A program made the translations under genes and the position numbers. The notes beneath the pieces are model-generated. The model was not told where the DNA came from. It worked only from the letters and a program-made list of their open reading frames with translations, and searched no databases. This document shows positions 1-11,505 of a stretch of DNA of 64,000 bases, one piece after another. The DNA comes from Styela clava. Lineage: Eukaryota > Chordata > Ascidiacea > Stolidobranchia > Styelidae. Location of the stretch: NCBI RefSeq assembly GCF_964204865.1, contig NC_135252.1:18559383-18623382 (forward strand), in the 5' to 3' direction. How positions within the stretch are numbered: position 1 is the first letter of the stretch; every line of letters starts with the position of its first letter.

Positions 1-1408
1 ACGGTTTGTATGTGATTCACTCTTTCAGGCTAAATCAAGTTTCTTTCCGATCTAACGTCTGACGTAAATGTTCATGTTTAAAATAAGTCACTGTTGAAGA
101 ATTCTAGACCAATTTGAAGATATGAATTATGGTATTCACTAAACCGCTTCAGTTAATTGCAATGACTCAATGAAAAACATTTAAAAAAAATCTAAATTTA
201 CTTGAAACAAAGTTCATTTTTCATCCGCAAAATCCATGGAATTGAAAACGTTTAAAAATTAATTCATGTTAGATACCTCTTCCGTAAGTTTGATTTCAGC
301 AATTATACAAGACGCAAAACAATTTTCCGATAAAAAGAACAGATAATTTGATCGTTTTATAGTCCATAAAAGAGACTTTGGATGCAAAAACAAAAGTAAC
401 AAATGTCCTTTGCCCCATAGCCATCAGCAATCATATAAATTAGCGCAATGTCCTCGTCAAATATTATATTGTCATACAATTTATTCAGAATAAAATATAA
501 AAATACCTTCTTTGTTCTATCCTCATTCCACTTATACAATTCGGTGTATGTTCAATGTCGATGCCCTTTCGATTCGTCTATATTTATCAAGTTCTTTTTC
601 TGAATAAAGATAAAATTTTACTAAACTAGTAAGAACAGCTGCGATTTTTCGACATTGCCTTTTGGCACCGTAGTGAGGGGAAATTTAAAATTATCGTTCT
701 ACGTTTATCTTAAACCACTCCGACGATATTGTTGCTCAGGATATCCTCACTTATGAACTAATCTTTTGTTTACACAACAGTACTTGAGGAAAATGACATG
801 GAAGTATTGTATTTTGTATATCGACCCTAATTAGCAACAACTGTGATTACAACTCAAATCAAAACTGATCCACTTTACTCATTCTTGCGTGTAATCATAT
901 ACCCATTTAAATTTCACTTTATAAATTTGTTACGGAAATTAATACCAAATTAAATCTTAGAAAATAAAATATTTAGTTATAATTTTGTTCGGACATACTA
1001 ATCAGATAAACAAATTGAAATTTATATTGTATCACTATAAATTATTAGCCCATTGCTGTTGGCTATGCCCTGTACATAAACGGGAAATTTATATATTCCG
1101 TTATGAGCTTAGCTAAGCCATCTACTTCTTATGTGTTTCTGATCAAGTCAATTTCTCATATGGACAGGAAAAAGTTTTTTTTATCCGATGTGCGTCAAAT
1201 TATATTATGTTTGTTATAACAAATTTTGGATCCGCAATTGACCAATTTAACCAATTTTTAACTGACACCAAAAATACAACAATCATGCAAATTAATCGTT
1301 TTAATAGTAACCACATTCAGATTTCTATTCTTAAATGTTTTTATAAAATATTTGCATTTTTGCATATGAGAGCAATTTATTTCTAATAAAACATAAAATT
1401 TGTCTTAC
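1..1408. other. AT-rich stretch, no gene seen
   Basis: Only short chance ORFs occur here on either strand. I see no conserved motif, no linked splice-site pairs and no repeat structure beyond simple AT-rich runs. Confidence 0.5.
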
Positions 1409-1570
1409 CTCATTGTTCATAGTATATTCTTGTCGTAATCGCAAGATTTTTTTTGTCTTGTGATTCTCACACCATTCGAAATTACCTTCTGTCGCCTGAT
1501 CTGACGTATGTAAAATAACCCGTTTTATTTTGGGGACGAAACTACAAAATGAACAAGTGCGGTAGACCAT
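1409..1570 (-). other. candidate exon, unidentified
   Basis: On the minus strand 54 codons are open from an ATG at 1570 to a good splice donor (GAG|GTAAGA) at 1409. The peptide contains CSFC early and WCENH later, so a zinc-binding arrangement is conceivable, but I recognise no family. An in-frame stop lies four codons before the ATG. The phase does not match the candidate exon at 2.2 kb, so I could not link them. It may be chance. Confidence 0.15.
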
Positions 1571-2208
1571 ATCTCCCCATTGTTACCGACGCGTAACTGT
1601 GCCTTTATTTTGGACAGAAATAATTGCTCTTTATCATGCATGGGGTATAGAGTAACCTTCTTTTAAATGGTCGTTATTATGTAGCCCACGTATATCGGTT
1701 CTTGAATTACTCACAATAGGTTCGGTTAGAGATTTAAAGTGAGAGAATAATTGTGACCCAAATTTCAGACAGGTAGTTAAGTACTTAGGGATAAATCGAG
1801 TCACAAAAATTGCGCAATCAATTGTAACCGCCAGGTTTATCATACTCGGTTAGATTTTATTGCCCTTTTTGATGTCCATTTTAATTTAGTTTGACTCAAT
1901 ATATATGCACTGTATGTTATCGACAAACGATATATTTATTTAGGCTCTATCTTCTAAAATTATTCTCAAATTTGTGATCATATCAAGATTTAAATTTGAT
2001 ATGCTTGACGTACAAATTAACTCAAATAATCTCTAATTACTTTCAATTATCATCTTAGGAAAATGCATACATAGATTACTTAATTCAGCACTATGTCAAG
2101 TTGCACTTTGTTAGATTCTACCAACGAAATAATATTTCTCCAAATTGCACTCCTGCACTATAGAGACCACACCCTATTTTAAATATAAAAATTGATTTCA
2201 ACACTTAC

Positions 2209-2417
2209 CGAACGAAGATCTTCGCATTCCAGTCAACTTGAAGATCTTCTTTCAAATGACGCAAATGTACGGTTACGTGCCATGTTATATCTCTAAGCAG
2301 ATGCTGTTTGCATTGGTGTTGGGTACTCAATCCGACAGAACACCTGCTGCACCTACTTGTGTCTCGAATTGTTACTTTAGTCGGAATATCGCAACAAATT
2401 TCGGGAGCTAAGTCAAC
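2209..2417 (-). other. candidate Cys/His-rich exon
   Basis: About 69 minus-strand codons are open from just after a TAA (2418-2420) to a donor (TTCG|GTAAGT) at 2209. The stretch is less AT-rich than its surroundings. It encodes EICCD, then SRCSRC, then QHQCKQH. The CxxC...C..H order loosely resembles the cysteine-rich C-terminus of piggyBac transposases, but the first CxxC is not intact and the sequence runs on well past where such proteins end. I cannot identify it, and no partner exon was found. Confidence 0.2.
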
Positions 2418-4303
2418 TTATTCTTCGCTAACATTGTAATCTTTACTGTTTCGTTGCGAAAATAAAACTTGGATCATAGACAATATGATATTAATTATTT
2501 CCAATTTCCCAAAATAACCTTAAAATTATGTGTAATTCAACATATTCATGTAGAACAACACAGATAATATTTACTATTACTATTATTGCAACATATTAAA
2601 TTGAATATAGTTTTACCAGGATTTTGTTCCGTTTTAAATCACGATAAAATCATCAGGTTTCACATTTGTATTATTATTTAAATAAAACAGAAGCAAGATG
2701 TGAATTAGTGCTATCGCTGTTATATTTTATAATTCTTCTCTGGATCTGGGCTATTAACCAGAAAAATGACAAAGACAATCACACTAAGGCTGGATTTAAA
2801 AAATTTTTTATTCAAGACAAATAATAGTATAACTTCTGTATATTTGAAGTTTTCAACAATTGATAATATTAATAAACAAAATGCGTTTTGTTTTTTCAGT
2901 TTATGTGTGTTTAACAATATCGTTTCGAATAAAAATACAATTTTAATACAATATATGTGATTTTCCACATCTGGCGATAGAATATCAACCATGCATCTCC
3001 GTTTTTACCACGTCGAATAAGAAAAAGTTTATTATTTATACAATTGCCACATTCTGGCCACCTGTGACTAATATACTTTGCTTGTTCGAAGGCATTTCAA
3101 TGATCAAGAATTCATCGTGATGCGACATTATATCAACATGCATAGTAATAGTTTGTAACGATATAATAACATTGTTTCGTTTGATGCACCTGTGTTGCTA
3201 CAAACTGATTACTGTTCATGTTTTTCTTGCGTTGTCAAGTAGATAAGTTGAGCGCCAGGCCCAACAAATATAGTTTATGCCAACTTATTAAACTCTTGGA
3301 TATATACCAATACACTCTAATGCTAAACATGGTATGGCCATGCAGGATACAAGCTTGCGTCGAAGTCTATTATTTATTAGTTTCTTCCAATGTACAATGC
3401 TTCATTATGATATATTTTGTCGCAAAAACTCTTAACTTAGAAGAAATAAACCGTTATTCTCTGATTTCCCTTTCTGTAAATCTCGAACTATAAATTATTC
3501 CATGTTTAAAAGTTCACTTCTACAAATACCTGCAATACCTTATTGGCCGAAAAGGGTTTTGAAAAAGGAATCCAATGTAGAATACCTCACATTACCAGTC
3601 GCAATACCATGTTCCTATATAGCAAACAGACTTTCTTCGATGTAGCGAGAGTTTAACCCCATTTGTTACACAACAGAAAACGTTGCAATAACAAAAATGT
3701 TGAGATCTAGTATGTACTTAACGACTCCATATAACATATTTGTGTAGTAGTTAAAAGAGTGAATTATTTTTTTGCAAAATTGAAGACCAATCGATGCAAC
3801 ATTTTTAAGGTATGAATTTACCCGCGTTTAAGATCCCTGCTCTTGAACAGAATGCTGTTTGAGTCAAAAAAGTGGCAATACGATTTCGCGATTGCGCACA
3901 GGAAATGGAATAGTTTATACTTCTACTGATAAAAGTAATTTTTTAGGAGGCGCATTTTAAAGAAATAATAAATATATGCAATGTAAATAAATTATTTATA
4001 ATAAACTTGCTTCTTTTATAAGATTTTTATTCCCGGGACAAATTGTTATAGTCAAGTAGTCAACAGAACGTACGAAATTTCATATGTTGAAATGTTGAAA
4101 AACTCATTGAACAATCACAAATCATAATTAAATAAAAAATAAATGACATCAAGGACACTGATAATGTTTTATTGAGTCCATCTAACATTATCCATAAAAT
4201 TGATATCGTTTATGTTATATTTTTCAGGGCTTCAGCTTTATCATAATAGTCTCTTTTTCAGGCATTCCGGAAGATGACGCTAACAAGCAACTGGAATTCG
4301 GTC
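2418..4303. other. AT-rich stretch, no gene seen
   Basis: Overlapping short ORFs near 2.7-3.5 kb lie in AT-rich sequence, with no recognisable protein and no consistent splice phases. No repeat was recognised apart from the short sequence at 4261-4303, which is similar to 5391-5430. Confidence 0.5.
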
Positions 4304-5272
4304 TTACTACTTTTCTGAATAGAGCGCGAAGAGCGCAGAAGAGCGCGAAACAGCACAGAGGAGAGGGAAACAGCGCAGAAGAAATGGAATCATTTTTCTT
4401 TCATTATTTATTAGCGTCCGCAATTTGATGGAAAACAGCATGCAGTAGTAGAGAATGATCACGAGTTCATATCAGTAATCTTCAACATCTTTAAATAACT
4501 CAACATGACGTAATATGAGCACACCCAAAGTGACTATAGTGATTTATAGTCACTTTGAACCCACCAATCAAAGAAATTTTGGAACTCCAGAAGTATGTGC
4601 ACCAAGATGGCACACAGCCTGAACACAGTATGTGTACCAGGTTAGAGTGCGTCATGAAGTATGTGCACCAAGATGGCGCACAACCTTAACACAGTATGTG
4701 TACCAGGTTAGAGTGCGTCATGAAGTATGTGCACCAAGATGGCGCACAACCTGAACACAGTATGTGTACCAGGTTAGGGTGCCTCATGAAGTATGTGCAC
4801 CAAGATGGCGCACAACCTGAACACAGTATGTGTACCAGGTTAGAGTGCGTCATGAAGTATGTGCACCAAGATGGCGCACAACCTGAAAACAGTATGTGTA
4901 CCAGGTTAGGGTGCGTCATGAAGTATGTGCACCAAGATGACGCTCAACCTGAACACAGTATGTGTACCAGATTAGAGTGCGTCATGAAGTATGTGCACCA
5001 AGATGACGCTCAACCTGAACACAGTATGTGTACCAGGTTAGGGTGCGTCATGTTTGGATATTTAAAGATGTTGAAGATTACTGATATAAACTCGTGATCA
5101 TTCCCTACCACTGTATACTGTTTCCCATCAAGTTGTTTAAAATTTAACGGACGCTAATAAATAATGAAAGAAAAATGTCCATCTCTTCTACGCTGTATCG
5201 CGCTCTTTCCCTCTCTTCTGCGCTCTTCTGCGCTCCACTGCGCTCTTCTGCGCTCTATTCAGTAGGTAGTAA
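4304..5272. mobile_element. foldback-type element with ~200-bp inverted ends
   Basis: Two long inverted repeats bracket a tandem array. The left arm is about 4304-4510 and the right arm about 5046-5272. Outward ends read TTACTAC..CTGAATAGAGCGC on the left, and the reverse complement of the right end reads the same with small changes. Each arm begins with a purine/GC-rich zone of GCGCAGAAGA-like units. It then carries a matching segment around GATCACGAGTT and AACATCTTTAAAT. This resembles Foldback-type elements: long internally repetitive ends, no transposase. No clean target duplication was seen. It is non-autonomous. Confidence 0.75.
4590..5050 (+). repeat. 66-bp tandem array, about 7 units
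   Basis: GTGCACCAAGATGG recurs at 4597, 4663, 4729 and onward every 66 bp, followed each time by a block ending near ACCAGGTTAGRGTGCGTCATG. Units differ at a few bases. As 66 is divisible by three, 22-codon repeat ORFs stay open on both strands; these look like by-products rather than genes. The same core occurs in the dispersed family seen at 25.9, 53.9 and 54.9 kb. Confidence 0.9.
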
Positions 5273-5390
5273 AACCCACTGGAATTTGCTCTTTCTCTCA
5301 ACGTTTTTCGGTATCAATCATTTTACTTTTGTTGTTAATAAAATTGTATTATGGGCAGTCGTCATGTTTTTGATACCTGAATTTCTTTTT

Positions 5391-5600
5391 TGGACCATTC
5401 CGCCAGATGTCGCTGACAATCAGCCTGAATTTCATTTTAATTTCAGTTTGAGGGCAAATCTTTGCAAATGCTTCCGATTAGGATATGATTTCCATATTTA
5501 TTCCGGAGAGGCAGAAACCGATAAGAAGACTTGGTTAAATAGTTTCAACGGCCTCTCGTTTGGTCGTCTATCAGAATTATTTGTTTTTCGTGTATGGTGA
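5391..5600 (+). pseudogene. possible piggyBac-transposase relic
   Basis: Within a longer ORF that begins inside the foldback arm, the last ~68 codons look protein-like. They include LGYDFHIYSGEAE, then NGLSFGRLSEL, then a stop at 5598-5600. The GY.(D/N)F.(I/V)Y(S/T)G pattern followed by a GLS block is reminiscent of the piggyBac transposase core. It is short, isolated and truncated, so at best a relic. The assignment rests on motif memory only. Confidence 0.25.
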
Positions 5601-6970
5601 AAAAAGCCTTAACCGACCATTGGTTATTGATTTTATATTTGATAATATTACTATTGAGTTTTTGAATTACTTGTACATATGAGCAGAAATTAAGGTTATG
5701 CTGGGAAACAGAGGAAATGGTAAATGTCCCTCATACTGGCCTCGCATCATCAGACATATAACTCTTGCAAGCATTGAAAACCCCCATTTTGCAACAAGTC
5801 ATGCACATCTGAACGATTACCTTATTATGTAGCGCCGAACAGGAATTTTCAAACTATTCAAAGTTATGCTGAGTCATGGAACCTTGTCGAAATAAATATC
5901 CCCAACAGCACATATAAATAAGTATAAGGTATATCCTATTTCACTGCCTAACAAAGAGACTATTTGTTAAGGTGGCCAAATACTATGTGAACTTTAGCAA
6001 CGGTTCATGAAATCACCTTTGAAGGTAAAATGTGTTTCAACAAAAATTGACCAGTTTGATTAAAATATTCATTCGGTTCATTTCATTGGATTGTTACGGG
6101 TGTCACTAAATTCGAAGACCTTAAAGCGCCGCGTAAAATTCAGTTCATTAAGTCAGCATAGCCATAGACAGTTCATATTTCACTTTTAAAAATAGTCGTT
6201 ACATTGATTACAAATTATTCACAATTTCTTTATTATAAATGCGCCTTCAATCTTCAAATTACATAAGATAAATAACAACTTTTAAACTTCATTCCAATTT
6301 CTTTTTAACTGCAATTTGATTGTTGCACGGTCCATGCGTATCGGGGAAGTGAATATTCTACTTCAGGAGTTAACACGTATAAGAATTAATGAATACGATA
6401 AGTAGTGTCATACTAAAACGTTAGGTCCCTTATTAGAATGGCGACTTGCTTCACACAATCGTTTATACTTTTCCTGTTAGTATTGTCTTATTAACCCGGA
6501 ATTCCATTTAACTACCGATTACCCGTTTTAGGCGAATTACTTTATAAGATGAATAATCACCTTGTAGTAATATCTTACATGAACCATTAAAGGCCCGAAA
6601 TAGCCATGCACTTTATCATTGGCACAAACTCGTTCACTTTTGGTTGGGCAATGATCAGATAACTCGGATGCAATAGCAGGGTTTCAAGAGAGATACCTCC
6701 GTTAAAAATAGGAATAAATTTGTGGGCTTTTTTAGACTTTCAGATTTCAAATATTTATTTAAAAGTAACTAAAATGCCGTATATTTGCATATTTTATTTT
6801 TAAGAATACCTAAATCGTTTATAAATTATTATTGTTATCTGCTGTCTGTTTAAATAAAGGCTGCTGGGTCATCAGTATATATTATTATTATACGAATCGT
6901 AGTTGGAAATTCATTTCCAGACAATGGTTTATGACCTCATTCAACTTAAATAGCAAAGGAAATTATACGA
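5601..6970. other. AT-rich stretch, no gene seen
   Basis: No ORF of interest, no linked splice sites and no repeat recognised. Confidence 0.5.
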
Positions 6971-7596
6971 CTCCAGACTAGAGATGTACCGATGTATCGG
7001 TATCGGGTATCGGTATCGGCAATATCGGTCATTATTTCGGTATCGGCCATGTATCGGTATCGGTTAGATTAAGGCCGATATTTCCGATATATTTACCTTT
7101 TTGATTTGGTCCAGAATGTTTTGAAAGATAAGTTGGAATACTACTTTTCAATTTATTTTTTGTCTGGAGAGATCGTGAGCTATGAGCCATACTTGTCCCC
7201 ATCCCCGCGAGGGAATAGGATTCACCTGTTTTTAGTGGACAGTGGACATCCCGGCTCAGGATTTTTCTAATTGAACACCGAGATTACTAGCGTGTATCTT
7301 AATCAGTTAAAGCATCTGGATGCCAAACATCAATTTCATATTATGTGATAGATCTCTTTTTCGATCTGAAATAATGTGTGCTATGAACAACGCTCAAAGA
7401 CCATTGTTTTAACCCGTCTGCCCTACACAGCACACCTAATTAGGTAATATTTACATAGTATCGGTATCGGAATATCGGTAGTATCGGCCTTTTTGTAGTA
7501 TCGGCGTATCGGTATCGGTATCGGCGTTTTTAGCTGGTATCGGATCGGTATCGGTATCGGCGAAAAAAGTGGTATCGGTACATCTCTACTCCAGAC
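6971..7596. mobile_element. hAT-type MITE with 8-bp target duplication
   Basis: A 610-bp element (6979-7588) starts TAGAGATGTACCGAT and ends with the inverted counterpart ATCGGTACATCTCTA. It is flanked by a perfect 8-bp direct repeat CTCCAGAC at 6971-6978 and 7589-7596. Eight-bp duplications are the mark of hAT-superfamily insertion. Both terminal zones are filled with many GGTATCG-type units, partly inverted relative to each other. The middle (about 7100-7440) is unique and shows no transposase. The exact duplication suggests a fairly recent insertion. Confidence 0.9.
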
Positions 7597-8526
7597 CCGT
7601 GATTGAATATTATCAATCTAAAATTAAAGAACCCAGACAAAGGTCGGTCGCAATTATAACGCAATTTTGTATGGGGAACTCAGGCGCGCCGTCCCATACA
7701 AATCTCGTGAAGAATTATGACGCTGGCGAAACTGGAAACTTACACAATGGGTACCCAACCATCGTACGTGTCTCATTATGACAATTATAAAGCAAAAAAT
7801 TTTTGGCGGAATTTATGAACGCGCTTCATTCGTGTCGGGTGAAGAATCGTTCTTCATGTGACACACGACTAAAAGCCCAATGATGGACTACGATTTCACA
7901 ATCTTAAATGGGATATTTCATACATATTGCCCAACGTTACGAATACCAGCGGTATTTTCCATCTTTAGCGACGAGTAACTATATCTTTACAATACCAAAC
8001 TTCTTCATACCCACTATCTAGAATACACAGTTAAATTATGAAGAATTGAAAGGTCATTTGAAGACACAGAACTTATTTTGGTCGTGATAACGTTTGGATA
8101 TTGCATAGTTATTGCGTACAAAATAGTTTTCAGAATTTCGGGGAATTTAAAATTTGTGTTAAAATGTTTTTGTAAAATTACAACTGTTTTCTAAGGGACG
8201 CAATATCATTTTACGGAACTGTGAAATTGCCAAATTGTTAACTGGTATCTTTCGCTTCAATACAAACATTTCCACCACCAGATATTACGCATCTTCAAAG
8301 TCAGTAGTGCGTGCTTGTTTGCGGTAAATGAAGTACATCAATGAATAAAATATGTTATAATTATTATATTAGAAAAGACAATGTACTCAAACCCTCTACA
8401 CAGGGATATAAAATAAGTTTCATTATGTTTCGAAATATTAATTGAGTTTGGTCATTTTTTGTGTCAAATGACAAATGTTAAATGAAAGGAAATTTTTTGA
8501 GGGACATTGTAGTATACCTTACTTAG
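7597..8526. other. no gene seen
   Basis: A patch at about 7600-7780 is less AT-rich and contains a short hairpin (GTATGGGG...CCCATAC), with an open frame of 70 codons but no recognisable protein. The rest is AT-rich and featureless. Confidence 0.4.
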
Positions 8527-8850
8527 ACCAAGGGTTCTGAAACATTTGGTGTTATATTGCCCTGAACAGGTAAACCATTATTTTAAAGCCCCACAATAAA
8601 TTTATAAAAATGAAAATAATCTATTGGAATTTATTGATAATGTCATATTTGAATCACCGCACTGTATCCACATTTCGAAGCTACCATTGCCTAATTTTGT
8701 TAATGCTGTTATTGCTCCTTTGGACAGTTACAAAATTAGCCAAGGCGGTATTCTAATAAGTAAACGAATAGCTATTAGAGTCCCTAGGTTTCTCTCGTGG
8801 GGCCCTGGGGCTCCGCATGGAGCACTTGAAAAACCTATGCCTTAGAGATA
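8527..8850. mobile_element. probable hAT-derived MITE remnant
   Basis: The left end reads CCAAGGGTTCTGAAACATTTG with a nearby AAAGCCCCAC. The right end, reverse complemented, reads like CAAGTGCTCCATGCGGAGCC followed by a run of CCC. This 'ggttct-aaac ... gcccc' wording is typical of terminal regions of hAT-derived repeats. No target duplication was resolved. The 73-codon ORF inside it has no recognisable product. Confidence 0.4.
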
Positions 8851-10980
8851 AAGGATGCAATTTCCACATATTTACGTCACACCTTGTGGCAAACAAAAGA
8901 ACCTTGGGACAGACGCATTAAAATGTACGGAGCCATTACCTAATCACTTTATCAAGTTCCCTAAATGTAACTTATTAAATTCTATTTATATAGATTACGC
9001 AAGTAATTTGCGTTTTAATTTTGGTAAATGAATTTAATTTTAGCAATTCCCAGACCTAAAAATAAACCATTCTGATTGCTCACCGCTATACAAATGTGTT
9101 CTTACCAAATAAATAGTCGAATGTGTGGTTAGAAAAATACAGAATTTTTGCAATCTATTTTGATTTTTTTTTATTTCCTGGTATTATAATATTGATGAAA
9201 GTGGTATATTTCCATATCCTTTTACAACAAAAATACATTTCACTGAGGTTGCGCGAGGTCATTGACGAACGTGATGACGTCACTTGCGCTATTATTATCA
9301 CGCTAAAAAGTGAAACAAATATCTGATCAGGATTTCATAGTTGTTACCAAGGGTACTAACTTATAATGAAAACTCATTTAAACCTTTTTATGTTTGTTTG
9401 CTAAATTTTATCTACCAGTTTATCCATGGACCAAATTACGTACGCGATTTATCTTTCTGATGAAGCGATTTTACATCTTCACTCCAAAGAATGCTTGTGT
9501 AAGTCACCGATACGCACAAAGATATATTTTATAAAAATGTTTTGAATATTCCAATCATCATTTTCCTAACTATGGGCGTTTGTAAAGAGCCTTGTAAGAA
9601 GACATAGAGTGAAATTGTATTGCATCTTCCTCACCGACTGACTATAATTATTTTGGTGATTTCCATATTTGTCTATAAACTGAGTTACGCGGAGGCCAAG
9701 CAAATCTAATAATGTTGATTTTCAAATATGTATATTGAAAAATGTCCTTAAAGTAACACACTATTGTACCAACGTCGGTATCCAAAAAATCAGTGAGTAT
9801 AAATGCATTGTGTCACCCACAAATAACAATTTAAAAAAAAAATGTAACACATAAATGAGTTATGGCATTGTGTCGAATGTTTTTTATTTTCTACCCGTAA
9901 TTTTTTTTTTATCATAATTAGTATATTTGAGGTTGCGTGTCGTGTTGGCAAATCTAAATGTTTTGTGAAAATGAACTACAACTCGGGAAATTTCATCGCC
10001 GTTTCACTCATGCGCGGCAACGCGAATTTTATCAAAATATGAGATCTCTTTTCGGTACTTTTTATGCCCCCATTTGATCGATGCAAGTTTGCAAAATGCA
10101 AATATCTTTGACTTTCCCAATTTTAAACAACTGGTCATTGTATCTGTTCGGCATGTCCCAACTTCTATCGTGCTCAACATTTTCACGTTTCTAATATACT
10201 TGCTTTCCAAAACGATTTCAAAATTTTTGCATTTAAAAAATTATTCGATTTTGTGGTATTATGTAGCATTTTTTATCCATAACGGTAACAAATAATAAGT
10301 AAATCAAAGATTCAGCTTGGATATAACACAAATACAAACTTAATTGTTATCAAAATGATTTAATAGATTCTTCATCTTAAAACGTTGAAGTCGAAAGTTG
10401 CCGGGTTAAACTGTAAACACATAATCAGAAAGATTACGTTTTTCATAAATAGTACTTGATTCTTGTGTATATCGATTGCTTTTTCTAATTGGCATATTTT
10501 GGATTGAATATGCGTAACCATAACATAACAAATATTGGAATTATAAATGACGAAAGCCATGCATGTCCTCAGCGATATTTTATAGCTTTCGGATTATTTT
10601 CCTTTTTTTACATTGAAGTTTACAATTTATATACTTCACGCACTGCAAAATAGCATTTGATAAAACATGTCTTCATTGTCGAAAGTATAGTTATGGCTAC
10701 ATGTTCGAGGTGAATGAGAACTATAGACAGTGTTCTCAAATCCAAAATCCTGTAGAGTTATGTCGTTTTGTTATCACAATATTTGCAGTTGTGTAACCGC
10801 CTGTCTCTACAATTAAATAACCATTTATATATATTAAATACAGTAAAATTTCAAAAAAATAATATACCATGTTAGCACTTCTAATCTATATGAGCAACGT
10901 CTTTTTTTGCGTGAAACATTCGATTTTTTTCTACAAACATAAAAACGTACAATTATAATTTATGGAAAAAAAAAAGTAAT
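8851..10980. other. AT-rich stretch, no gene seen
   Basis: Several 60-75-codon ORFs (for example near 9.1 and 10.1 kb) lack recognisable motifs and consistent splice junctions. Nothing else supported. Confidence 0.5.
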
Positions 10981-10984
10981 AAAT

Positions 10985-11505
10985 GAATATCAATTGACTT
11001 TTTGTTGAGTTGTTGTATACAGGTGTATGCTAAAAAAATCGTCACGAGATAAAACTTATTTGAGCGCTTATCGGGGGCATTATGGGGGCTTTCGGCTAGA
11101 TTTTGGGTATATATTAACGGCGAAAGAATACTCATTGGAACATTCGAATGCAATATCAATAGACTGACTATTCGTTGATAGGTTGTATACAGGTTTGTTA
11201 TACATCCTTGATAAAAAAAATAGTCACGAGATAGAATCTATTTGAGCGCATATCGGGGGCAATTTGGGGACTTCCGGCAATATGTTGAGTATATATATAA
11301 CAGCGAAAGTATACTCATTCGAACATTCTCATGCATTATCAATAGACTATTCGTTGATAGGTTGTATACAGTTATATTATACATTCCTTGATCAAACATA
11401 GTTACGAGAGAGAATCTATTTGAGCGCTTATCGGGATTATTTTGGGGGCTTTCGACAATATTTTGGGTATATATAATGGCGAAAGTACGCATCATTCGAA
11501 TATTT
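10985..11505. repeat. ~180-bp tandem repeat, three copies
   Basis: The block beginning GTCACGAGATA recurs at 11041, 11223 and 11401 (periods 182 and 178). Each copy continues through TTTGAGCGC.TATCGGG, a GGGG-CTTTCGG-like zone, then a GCGAAAGTA-like motif, ATTCGAACATT and CGTTGATAGGTTGTATACAG. Copies have diverged by substitutions and small indels. A partial unit precedes the first. Minus-strand ORFs of 68 and 102 codons across the array share TQN(L/I)(A/V)ESP-like wording because of the repeat and are not evidence of genes. Confidence 0.85.

Noticed and set aside
4686..5097. Long repetitive ORFs on both strands (77 and 133 codons)
   Set aside because: They arise because the tandem unit is 66 bp, divisible by three and lacking stops. 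Both strands are open and there is no start context or splice structure.
8624..8845. 73-codon ORF
   Set aside because: It lies within a hAT-like repeat remnant and has no recognisable domain.
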